A stretch of DNA of 64,000 bases, from assembly GCA_026182355.1 (NCBI GenBank), contig JAPFBL010000068.1, positions 2,683,001 through 2,747,000 of the forward strand, written 5' to 3'. The position numbers and the translations under genes are program-made. This stretch comes from Hermatobates lingyangjiaoensis (Eukaryota > Arthropoda > Insecta > Hemiptera > Hermatobatidae). The notes under the pieces are model-generated. The model saw only the letters and a list, made by a program, of their open reading frames with translations. It did not search any database and had not been told where the DNA came from. Positions 54,267-64,000 of the stretch are shown here, piece by piece. Position 1 is the stretch's first letter, and every line of letters begins with the position of its first letter.

Positions 54267-57200
54267 ATGCAAATTAGAGGTGGAGGATGATCAAACATCA
54301 ATCGTCAAACCGACTTTTTATTTGTACCAAGTATTCGAACTGACTATCAGAAACACATATTTAATTAATTGGATTATGGTAGTGACAGGTAGAGGGAGAA
54401 ACATTTAACCAGTTCCTCCTGTTCAAAATTTAAAAGGTCATGTTCAACCACATTGCTAAAAAGAAACTTTTTCATCACCAGTATGGACGTACTTTAATTA
54501 CTAATATTATTTTTAAGATGACTAAAATTTTACCTATTAATGAACTCAAAACATTATTTAACCATTTAGATAATATATTTACGAGTAACCGAAATCGCTG
54601 TTATCCCTGTAGGAATATTATATTTATTATTTTGCTTGACCCATATATATATATATAAGTAAATGGATTTAGAGAAAAATTTAGTAGTTAATTAGGGTAA
54701 ATTTTTGAGAATGATTCTTATCTTTTTATTAAAGGTTGGTTTTGTTATCTAAAGACTATAACTTGGAATAAACATTTTCCTGATAGCCTGGTTTCTGTTT
54801 TTAGACACAGTCTTTTTTATTTAGTACTATAATTAGTTTTAATTTAGCAGCATTTTAATTTTAATCGTATCATCTTTTTTTAAGATCTAAACATTTAGGG
54901 ACAGTATTTCATTTTTTCTAAAAGTCGTTGAACAACTTTTTTTTAAATATTATTTTTGTAAATATCTGTAATATGGTAGGTGATTCTTCACATGCAAAAA
55001 TTTGTAGTAACTTGAACCTCTGAATTCATGTCTTTAGAGTTTGGAAAAAATGTAATTCGTGCCGAAGGCTGATACGTTATTAATTTCCAATGTCTTATCT
55101 GAAATATCATGAAATAATTTTTTTTTGGCATTTTGACAGATAGGATGTAAACTAGTGATAAAATTTTTCTAGGTTACTTGTTAATACGAGTAATAATATA
55201 TAATTATTAATAATATATAATACTAATAATATCGTATATGTAAATAATATATTAAGTTCATAGAGTTTCTAAGTGATGTTTAAGTTAATATGGAGGGAGG
55301 GTAGTAATTTTGTTATATCGAAATAGGTATTATAGTTAAGAATATAGTAATCTCAAGAACGACTGACTCATAAAAGATAGAAATACTGAAAATAAGAGTC
55401 ACTAGACCCGACTGACGCCCTATTCGAGCAATGTCAGATTGAATAGCATTTAGGAAATTAAGGCAAGAAACTATCGTTTAATACAAGGATAAAGGAAAAT
55501 TAAATCTACTTAAGAAAAACATAGTAACTGGAGAAAATAGAGTGTAAGTTATTTATTTATGTAAAATATGTAATACCGACTTGGACAAATTTAGATAAAA
55601 ATAACGTCGACTAGAAAAAGAACAATCGACTCAAGAGAATGAGAACTGAAATTAAGGTTCAGTTTGCTCTTGGTGATGGACCATATCAGAAACTGGTGGT
55701 TAAATAGATAAAGTGCAGCTTGAGAGAGTGAATTTGCCAATAAGTTGTTAAAGTTTATCGGACTTAGTTTTCAGCTATTATATGGAAGGTGTAATTAATT
55801 ATTGCAAAAACTAATGCCACAGCAAAAGTTCGATTTCTGTTCTTTAACATTCCCTGATTTACGTGAGTTCTAATTTAGACGGTCTATATTATTGCAAGCA
55901 AGTCTTTATAAGGTGGAAGTTTCAAGATGGGAGTCAGTTTCTCAGCTGAAGTTATATGATAATGAAAGGGGATATTTGAATGTAAGTAACAGAAGGCTAT
56001 TCGGGAATTGATTGAACAAATTTTGTGCAGATGAATGAGTCAGTTTGAATTTAACCCTTTTCATGAAGAGGTATTTATTTTAAAGGTTAAACTTCTCAGC
56101 GAATTTCATTAAGGAAATGTAAATATGAAACAATTCTTTTTAAAATCAGCCGTCCTTGAGAAATAATAATGGCGTTGTTTAAATATTAAAATATTATTTA
56201 AGGAAAGCTTTATATTATTTATTTAACTGAAATCTGTTCAGTTAGAGAGCTAATTTATACATTTCTTCACTAATTCATTACCTTCCTGTATTGATGGGTC
56301 TTTTATTTTATCAAATCTTGAAATACCTATTCCTCCATCGCGAGAAGTGATTTTCAACTTGATGTATCTATGATCAGTTAGACCTGGAGCTACTTTAAAT
56401 ATTTAATATTAATAAGAAGGATGTATAATGAAGGTAACATGATTGGAATGAGACGAAACCACTCTTAACAATAGAATTATCATTGTGAGTTATTAGGAGA
56501 TAATTTGAAGAACTTGGATTTGGGCTAGAACTAAAATATTCTTACACTGTCAATGGCATGAGAAGCTGCTGGGACTAAGTTATTCTGATTAATTATTTTG
56601 AACACGTATAAGTTTGCTTCTTATTGGAGAATTCAGGTTTAAACGTCCTGTCGGGCTTCTAGGTTATTAGATATTCTATATGACATTTACTCCCATTCCT
56701 AATTTAATATTTCTCCAAAACTGCTTTTCCCACCCTGTCATTGAAAAGGAATACTGAAATAATTTATCCTTGAAAGAAAAATTGATATGAGCAATATTAA
56801 TTGTAGTTACCAGAATAAAAATTTGATGAGATACTATTCAGTCCTCACATTAATATGAAAACCACATAGCATTCCACTAACATAAGATTAAAATGAATTG
56901 TCTACCCGTCAGTCAAGTTGAAATAATACGTCCAACAAACTTATATATTTTTTTCTGCTTACTTTACCTTTACTTTTCCTGTTTTTATATTTGTAGAATA
57001 GAGTTTTGAATTTAATTGTATTTATGCTGAAATAACTGTCTGTCATTTTCTTCATTTTATAAAGTATTTTACTATTGATCTGGTTACAATTCAACGTTCT
57101 AAAATACGCTGTTTATTTTTTTTTGAAAGTAAGTTTATTTTATTTCAACTTTTCTTTCATTCCAACCAGACTTGCTTTCTATAACTTTATCGTAATTTCT

Positions 57201-57784
57201 GATCCTTATTAGCATTTTACTGAGTAGTATTCCTCGTTTTATGAATTCATGCAAACATTTTGTCCCTGGTTATATATCGTTCTCGCTTCAAGAATTTCTT
57301 CACACGGCAGGGCAAACTTTATAATTCATCTACTAAGAAATGAATTAGCCGTCCTACGGGGTGTTCTAGTGTTGGAGTCGTTCGGGGGGTTTTGAACGTT
57401 GTCCTTCATCACGAACAAGTGATTTAAACCTTTGAAACTTATGCAAAGAACATACGAAATAAATAACAAAATAAGTATAGAAGTTATTCGTATGCAAGTA
57501 AATACGAAAAATTAAGAAATGAACAAAATAATTACCAGGTGGACATTTTATTTTAACCAACAATAAATATGATAGGAGGCCTGAACAGACTATAATAAAA
57601 ATAGAGAAAATAGTAAATGGATTAAATTAAGAAATGATAATAAATCATAAATGATATTTACTTGATAATTAAATGAATAAATAGAGGAAATAAAGGGGAA
57701 AAATAATAATTTGAAATATAAAATGGATTTACGCGTCAGTTAATAGGAGGGGTATGCACCTTCATTTGACCGATTTCGATGAAT
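54267..57784. other. AT-rich stretch without a recognised gene
   Basis: No gene was recognised. A short (TA)n is at 54643-54657 and a TAA/ATA-rich patch at 55185-55255. Frames at 54440-54658 and 56909-57094 are short and without a family signature. Confidence 0.55.
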
Positions 57785-57830
57785 TCTTCTTGAAAATGGA
57801 AAACGTCCGAAACCGGTTAGTAAATTGCCT
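57785..57830 (+). ncRNA. Hammerhead-like motif, decayed
   Basis: CTTGAAA (57789-57795) stands where CTGANGA is expected. Stem II GGA-AAACG-TCC is intact, GAAA is at 57809-57812, and the short stem III C-CG-G with U-U fits the same architecture as 50741-50799. Two core changes make activity unlikely. Confidence 0.4.
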
Positions 57831-57849
57831 CTGTCCTCATTGGTGCTAA

Positions 57850-58486
57850 CAATATGATTGTTTATTTTTTGTTGCAATTATCTAAGCGTGGGCATAGCCT
57901 TCCTATTAAATTAGTTCTGCACGACATTTCCTCTCCTCATACATATGAGCGATGACTCTAAGTTGCAACACCCTTGATTTCTTTCCTTACATCTCAGAAA
58001 CCCTTCTACTTCTTAAAATTATCACTTCATCTGTAATTTGTAATTATGATTACAAATTATTTGTAATTAATCTGATTTCATGGCCATATATCCTTAATGT
58101 TTTACATTTGTTGATAAAATAATATTAGAGAAAAATAATTTGTATACACTGTAGGTTTAGAGCCACCCCTACATAATTTTAAGCCTATTTTATGAACCGT
58201 GACTCAACTAGATCTGGGGAGGAGAGTTTAAGGCAAAAGTGGAACGTTCAGACGAGACCCCGAGATATCTTGTGTGGAGAGAACGTGACAGAAGGACCTT
58301 CATACAAGATTATAAATAACAATATAAATAAATGTTGAAATATTATTTACATTGTTAGTATTGCAATTCGGTGCTGTGTCCGATGACCTCTATTTGACTC
58401 ACATACTCTCCCAGCTTTTGGTGGCATGACTTGTATAGGAGTGTACTATACAATGCTCAGCCATTTAGTGGGCCGCTCTGCTGATC
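57850..58486. other. Stretch without a recognised gene
   Basis: Nothing was recognised apart from a small stem TTTGTAAT-TATG-ATTACAAA (about 58037-58056). Confidence 0.5.
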
Positions 58487-58894
58487 TTAGTAGATATTTC
58501 CAATTTGGGACTGTCCTTCCTGGGTGTCCCAATTTTTCAACCAGATTGATTGGTTGTTCGATTTGTTTGTATGAAGTACTCTGCTGCTATTTGTGATCTC
58601 TGCCTTCGGGATGGGTTTTCTTTTTGTATTAGACGGTTTGTAGTATTTCTTATCTGGAATAGTCCTCTCCATCCTTATAATGTTGGCGTTGTTTACTTGG
58701 TTTACTCTTTGAACATTTTTTTTTTTTAATTTTGATGTAGTTAAGTCGATGTTCATCAGGAAATGGTTGCAACATGACTGGTTCCTTAGTCCTGAACAGC
58801 TTAAAGATTCCTTCAAAGCCTTACAGATTTTACTTCGTCTTTCTGAGAACACTTCTATGACTTCATCTTTTCTTCTGGTCTTTACCTGGTGCAT
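58487..58894 (-). CDS. 135-codon open frame, unknown
   Basis: A minus-strand Lys/Ser/Asn-rich frame starting MHQVKTRRKDEVIEVFSERR, with KALKESLSCSGLRNQSCCNHF and later KKYYKPSNTKRKPIPKAEI. No domain was recognised. Its length is slightly above chance expectation for this composition, but there is no start context, splice or neighbour evidence. It could be a remnant of an unrecognised mobile element. Probably not an intact gene. Confidence 0.2.
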   Translation of the reverse strand: MHQVKTRRKDEVIEVFSERRSKICKALKESLSCSGLRNQSCCNHFLMNIDLTTSKLKKKNVQRVNQVNNANIIRMERTIPDKKYYKPSNTKRKPIPKAEITNSSRVLHTNKSNNQSIWLKNWDTQEGQSQIGNIY

Positions 58895-59109
58895 TCTGCT
58901 ATACGAAAGAGCATTAATAGTTAGTGATGTTTTGTCTACAAAGCAATTTTTAGTTTTGGTTTAGTCCAGTAGGGCCGCCATTTTTTTTATTTTATCGGGA
59001 CATTTTAACGGGATTTCATAATAAACACGTGGGATAAAGATTAATCCATGAGTCATTGAACCTGTATTTCTGACTATAATTTCTGAATTTTTTACTGTGG
59101 TTCAAACAT

Positions 59110-59110
<1 letters not shown>

Positions 59111-59150
<40 letters not shown>
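59111..59150. repeat. (TA)n microsatellite
   Basis: About 20 TA units, directly before the terminal word of a family D copy. Confidence 0.95.
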
Positions 59151-59153
<3 letters not shown>

Positions 59154-59271
59154 ATTTCACATAAACACGTGAAATAACAATCAATGATCAAACCACAATA
59201 AGAAATGGGAAAACAAGACTAAGATCCCCCAACCGCAACAAGCGGTTCTCGTCAGAGTCAAAAACCCAACT

Positions 59272-59275
<4 letters not shown>
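59151..59275 (-). repeat. Hammerhead-bearing repeat family D, copy between two (TA)n tracts
   Basis: Inverse of 28471-28605: terminal word (ATTTCACATAAACACGTGAAAT), ATCAATGATCAAACCACAAT, AAACAAGACTAAGATC, core, GAGTCAAAAACCCAACTGGG. It is bordered on both sides by (TA)n (59111-59150 and 59276-59312). Confidence 0.8.
59217..59258 (-). ncRNA. Hammerhead-like motif with GAAA changed to GGGG (family D)
   Basis: Minus strand: CTGACGA (59255-59249), one extra G, a perfect stem II AACCGC-TTGTT-GCGGTT, then GGGG where GAAA is needed, GATCTT, and AGTC pairing with GACT. Stem II is intact but the conserved A13/A14 are lost. Confidence 0.5.
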
Positions 59276-59311
<36 letters not shown>

Positions 59312-59312
59312 T
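59276..59312. repeat. (TA)n microsatellite
   Basis: About 18 TA units with one interruption, on the other side of the family D copy. Confidence 0.95.
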
Positions 59313-61943
59313 ATGTTCAATGAAGTTTAATAACACCTATATTTTAAGTGGTGAGTTAATATTATGGGTTTTTAACATTATTACACTTAGATGGAAAATA
59401 TTTCGGTTGGCTCTGACAGACAGAATGTAACTTAATTTGAATGTCTTCATCCCTTTATAAAGAAATGTCTTACTGTTAGAGTAAGGTGTCTTGTGAGATG
59501 CAGTGTTAGAGGATCAACAACGGAAGAATATTTACGTTAAATAATATTTAATATTCAGTCGGTGTCATTACAAGCAAGTGGCCAACTACTGCTAAACCAA
59601 TGTGGGAAGTTCAGTAGTATTGGTAAACAGTACATTAATCTGTCATGGAAAGGAGTCGTTTTCGTGGTCTTTGGTCTTGCAAGGAGAAGAGTTGTAAAAT
59701 TGTCCGGGCTAATTTTATTCATCTGCTGTGGAAGGGGTTCTAGAAGAGAGGTAAGGTTCTAAAGGGGTTTAAGGGGGTTGGGAAAGGTTGACACGTGGAT
59801 CAAGGGCTTAGATAAGGAGCTTTGAATGACATACCTTGTTTGCTTAACAGTTTACAGAAAGTTTAAATCTACTATTACTTACTGAACTTGCATGATCACA
59901 ATAGACAAACTGCAATGTATAACACTGCTTAACGGAATCAATCTTTGTTATTGTTCACTCTTCATTGGTGCCAGATTAATGAACCTCAAACTTACATCCA
60001 AAGTTTGAAAATCTACTTTTCCCTAATCAACTGATAGAATACGGATACACTGAATAGATTTCTACCCACCACAAACATAAAAAGATTCGTTTCATGTTCC
60101 GAAGTAATAATGATTCTGAAATAATGTACACCATTGCTGGGTTTATGATACATTTCATCATGGGGACTAACTAGACTAATATTTTTTAATGTGATTAAAA
60201 TTCGCAATAATGACTCGAGTACACATCGAATCATAATAAGGTGTGAGATGCGACACATGTTGTGACTAATCATATATTATGAAAGGTAGTTTCATATTAG
60301 TAATTTGGTTTCTGTAGCTCTATTTAATATGAGAGAGGTGATAATATACGCGTTAATGAATCAGCCGTTTACCTTTTTAATAGTGTACAATATGAGGATC
60401 CGAGCCTACCTATTGTGTTACATCTAAAAATTAAGGTCACTGCTTCGTTCTTAAAATTAGTACGAACAAAAATATTTTGAACGGAATGTTGTTTATAAAA
60501 AAAATTCCCTCCTTCTTCCAAAGTATGCCTGATAATAGATAATCTTCAAAAAGCCGAAACTCCAATGAACAAAGTCGAAATGAATAATTCATACATTTCA
60601 CAGAACTAATCTAAACTTTGAGGCTCTAAATTTATATTTATTGTCGGTTTTAGTTGGTAAAACAATACTTCCTCTCTGTTATGTTCTATTGAATCTGAAA
60701 AAATACAAAATCTAGTTTAAGTCTCGTCCTGTATATTTCAAATGTTTGTAATTTGTCCTCAGGTAATTACATACCATTAATTAAATGCAACGTCCTTTAA
60801 ATCCGCGAAGCGTCAACTTTTTTCGATGTTACTCATTTTCTGAAAACAAAAATGGTTCTTTCTCCAATTAAATTTTTTTATTGTTTAGAAAACAGCAAAT
60901 AATGGCGATAGACTTAGGCAGGCGAAGTCCATCTTGCGTAAATGATAACCAATCAGATTACGGGGTTTATCGCTTTCCTTTCATTCCACTTAATGATACG
61001 ACTAATGTGATGCTTAGATTATCTTACTAGGGTTACTGGTTGTTGATACTGATCTTATGTTCTTCTTACTTCGATTAGTTACTGATAGTATTCCAGGAAA
61101 TTACGCTCCTTATTCATTACTATCTATTCGATGTGAAAGGAAATTACATTGTTCTATTTCCCTGTGAATTGCCTTGTAAGGGATATTGTTTTAGCTAATA
61201 TTACAGTATCGTAAGGGGAGACGACATTACCTCCAAGTTTTCTTCCACACATGCCCAGTTTGTTTCACGTCTATTCCCTGAGATTTTTCAAAGAGTTGTT
61301 ATATATTTGCTACATTTCTATCGATCATTTCTATTTGATAGCCTGCTCAATTAATTATTGCATGATTAAGTTTTTTTTTTACTATTTATATACTATATTT
61401 ACTTCATTTTTAATTTGTTACTGCCTCACTCATTTTTGTTCGTCTATTGTCTGTCCGACTTTTTACTGAAGTCTGTGAGGCAATCAGTGGTTTAAATGTT
61501 ATCTTCCGAGTCGTTAGATTGTTTCTTTATAATAGTTTTATGAGCTGCTTTGTGTTCACTTTTTTTAAAAGCTTCTACTATTGTCCGTCTTAGTCATTCA
61601 CGCTTTTAAATCGAATATTTAATCATATATTATTAATTGGACTGGTTATAGAACAGGAGGACTCGATAGTATAGTATATACAGAAAATTATTTGAAAACT
61701 CTCAGTGTCACTCTGTAAAATGAACGTGAAGATTCGTCAAGCGGGGAATGAAAAAGAAGTGCATTCTTCTTTCATTTAGTTTAGTATTTAGTTCGTTTTA
61801 ATATTAATATTTTATGAACAAGGTTTCAATAGTTTTGCATTTTTGTAAGATACAAAATAACACTTAAAATGTGATGGTACTTTGCAAAAGTATAGGTGAT
61901 AAATACACTACAAGCAAGTGCTGATAAAATTTTTCGTAGTATT
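59313..61943. other. AT-rich stretch without a recognised gene
   Basis: Nothing was recognised. Frames at 59562-59762 (plus), 60013-60273 (minus) and 61251-61469 (plus) have no family signature. Confidence 0.55.
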
Positions 61944-62080
61944 TAATTCAAAATCGGAGAAGAGTAACATACAGAGTAAAGAAGCACAGTTCATAACTCA
62001 AATATTCGGGCATCCGTCTTCAGGATAAAAGAGAGAAGGGGACACCAAGTACACCGAAGATCCAGTAGCCGACCCTCAGT
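61944..62080 (-). repeat. Family A repeat, inverted copy of a head-to-head pair
   Basis: Inverse of the family A order: TTCAAAATCGGAGAAGAGTA, AGAGTAAAGAAGCACAGTT, CTCAAATATTCGGGCAT, then AGAGAGAAGGGGACACCAAG. The plus copy begins about 15-40 bp downstream. Confidence 0.65.
61999..62027 (-). ncRNA. Hammerhead-like motif (family A), partly decayed
   Basis: Minus strand: CTGAAGA (62023-62017), stem II GG-ATG-CC, GAAT where GAAA is expected, then ATTTGAG. Confidence 0.4.
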
Positions 62081-62094
62081 CCTGCTGTGCGCTT

Positions 62095-62280
62095 CCTCGT
62101 CCTTGGTCTGCCTCTCTCTTTTCTCTTAATCAAGGATATCCTGATAATTTGAGTTGGTAACTATACTTCTTTACTCTTTGTGTTAATCTTCCCTGATTTT
62201 GGACTTGTGTATGTCGACATTGGATCGTCTTTCCGATTCTATCATATTTGAGATTGACTTGAGGCTATCGGGATAGGACT
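62095..62280 (+). repeat. Family A repeat, plus copy of a head-to-head pair
   Basis: CGTCCTTGGTCTGCCTCTC, a degenerate core (AGGATATCCT kept as stem II), AATTTGAGTTGGTAACTATAC, TTACTCTTTGTGTTAATCTT and ACATTGGATCGTCTTTCCG follow the order of 48714-48830 and 3842-4150. Confidence 0.6.
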
Positions 62281-62621
62281 AGGACAAAGAGTTTTAGGGG
62301 AGGTTCCTCAAAGAATGTCCTTTTTACATTGATTTATTTTTCATGTTTCTTATTCAAATGGTTTTATAAATACTTTCAGCACTAATGTCAAGTTGAATAT
62401 ACCAGAAAATACGGTAAAAATTTCCATCTGTAATCACTTGCGTGGTTTGTTTTACCTTATTTCAATCAATTACCTATTAAGCAAGGATGATAATCAATCA
62501 GTCAATAACTAATTAAATATTGAATTAATTCATATTTCAAGTTATTAATTACAAAATAGGATAAATAAGTAGTTTGTAGATTGTAAAGTCTAATGGGGAA
62601 ATCATTTGCATTATCTTTAGT
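62281..62621. other. AT-rich stretch without a recognised gene
   Basis: Nothing was recognised. Confidence 0.5.
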
Positions 62622-62915
62622 TCATTTGATAGGATTCATAGTCTCTATAAAATGATGAATTAGATTGGATGGTACTGCGTGGCATTGACGGAGTTGGTTG
62701 TGTGTTAGTCCGAATCTTTCGGTTCCGCCAGAGAGGCATTTCTGTTCAAGTTTGCCCGAAGCGCATGTAGTTCTAGATTGATATTCAAGCTCGATGTTTG
62801 TTTTCGCCCGGTCATTACTTTGGCAGGATGCAGTGCGGTGATGTGCTGGGGGCCTTGCTCGACAGTAATTGATGAATGTTAGCTTGTTGCTGCTTGGTCC
62901 ATTAGGAGGCGACAA
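62622..62915 (-). CDS. 97-codon open frame in a GC-richer island, unknown
   Basis: An uninterrupted minus-strand frame starting MSPPNGPSSNKLTFINYC and containing CRARPPAHHRTASCQ and GGTERFGLTHNQLRQCH. The island is more GC-rich than its surroundings, which favours a former coding or mobile sequence, but no family is recognised and other frames are closed by stops. A retroelement remnant is one possibility. Confidence 0.25.
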   Translation of the reverse strand: MSPPNGPSSNKLTFINYCRARPPAHHRTASCQSNDRAKTNIELEYQSRTTCASGKLEQKCLSGGTERFGLTHNQLRQCHAVPSNLIHHFIETMNPIK

Positions 62916-64000
62916 AGACCTCGCGCTATCACATTAATCACGCCCTCTTCAGACTGCAGTCTTTAACAATAGCCTCATTATACTCAAACTCATTACTAAC
63001 CTCTGCCCTATTTTTTTTTAATTGTACATTATTTGAACCAGCTTAAACTACTATTCAAATAGTTGGAAACTGTTATTCTAAATTACTAAGTATCTGAGGT
63101 TGGTTACATATCCCTGCCCTTCTGAAATAGTGAGCCCCCTTGGGACGCGATGTAAAATCTCAGGCAGGAGACCTCTGAACTCCTGCCCGATTCGTTTTTA
63201 CCGTATTTAGAATGCACATTAATTGCACATCCCTAGCATATGTCCGACTTAATATTTATTTCAGTGCCAAACAGTTGAATTATCAGTTAAAAATATTTGT
63301 AATTTAAATATAAAGTAGGATTGATATTTTTTTTATTTTCAACTAAATTGATGCGCACTAAATAATATCTTTTAGAAACTAAAAAAAAACAGTTTTGATT
63401 AAGTTTTTCTTTAATGTTAGTTAACGAATACAACGGGTAGTTGAAATTAAGTTTTAATATTAATAAGGATGCAAAGTTATGCAAGGTGGCCTGATAACAA
63501 ACTAACGGGCTATGTACATTGTCAGTTTTGTGCAAAATGGGGAGTGGGGGAGCCCTGTCTTAACCATAAGTAAACTTATTATTAATTAATATTTCTCAAA
63601 TCTTAAAACCAAATATCATCTATATGCTTATGCAAATTATTTTTCTTTTCTTGTTATTTTAACATATTCCCATAATCAAGTATTTATAACCGTAATAGCG
63701 TTAAAAAATTCTTCAAAGGTACTGATTCACCTCATATTTTTAGTAAATTTCATAAATAAATTAATATATTTTTGAAACAATATGATATTTCTTTCACCAA
63801 CTTTTTAACTGTTGTTCAGGTTGTCAAAGCGTATTGGGTTCAATACCACATTTTATTCTTTTAGATAATTAGAATCAAAAATAATGTCAAAAGTATTTTA
63901 TATTTTTTATTATTAAGCATAGATGTTTTGAATGTACTTGTCTGACGTATGTGGTAAATATTGTATTAAATGAATATTCACTTAATATACAACTCCAATA
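62916..64000. other. AT-rich stretch without a recognised gene
   Basis: Nothing was recognised except a small hairpin GGCAGGAG/CTCCTGCC (63163-63170 and 63180-63187). An 82-codon minus frame (63287-63535) has no family signature. Confidence 0.5.

Overview
The window reads as AT-rich, repeat-dense, intergenic or intronic DNA from an animal, most likely an arthropod. I see no convincing host protein-coding gene, no rRNA and no functional tRNA gene. The arthropod call rests on mariner copies (D,D34D spacing), Jockey-like LINE 3' ends, a second LINE whose 3' tail is made of CCTAA units, Penelope-like elements with GIY-YIG endonuclease domains, a Helitron helicase remnant, and many (TA)n and (TG)n microsatellites. 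A crustacean is possible but nothing here proves it. Almost everything recognisable is a transposable-element relic.

Layout. 1-16 kb: unique AT-rich DNA with a hammerhead-bearing repeat (3.9 kb), two minus-strand Jockey-like 3' ends (6.9-7.5 and 14.9-15.4 kb), several hairpins, and fragments of an unclassified non-coding repeat (called family T here). 16.5-18.1 kb: a 5'-truncated RNase H LINE with a 13-bp target-site duplication, split by a deleted mariner. 18-27 kb: family T, with one partial and one complete copy in tandem, plus duplicated unclassified blocks. 27-33 kb: hammerhead-bearing repeats next to (TA)n tracts, a deleted Helitron with both termini, and a second complete but inverted family T copy. 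33-42 kb: a third Jockey-like end, a 4 x 112-bp minisatellite, two tRNA-derived SINE copies, a second deleted mariner and a strong hairpin. 42-47 kb: mostly unique DNA. 47.5-54.3 kb: two Penelope-like element (PLE) relics, at least six hammerhead-like motifs, and a 1,259-bp tandem duplication whose second copy received a PLE inside its (TA)n tract. 54-64 kb: unique AT-rich DNA with further hammerhead-like repeats, including a head-to-head pair.

The most interesting theme is the hammerhead-like motifs and their association with PLE relics and (TA)n tracts. The best motif (50741-50799, minus) has every core nucleotide, three stems and a GUC cleavage triplet, and overlaps the start codon of the PLE N-terminal ORF. 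The PLE around it looks circularly permuted: its N-terminal part lies downstream of its own endonuclease domain, with breakpoints inside (TA)n. All family assignments come from reading motifs by eye; no database search was run.
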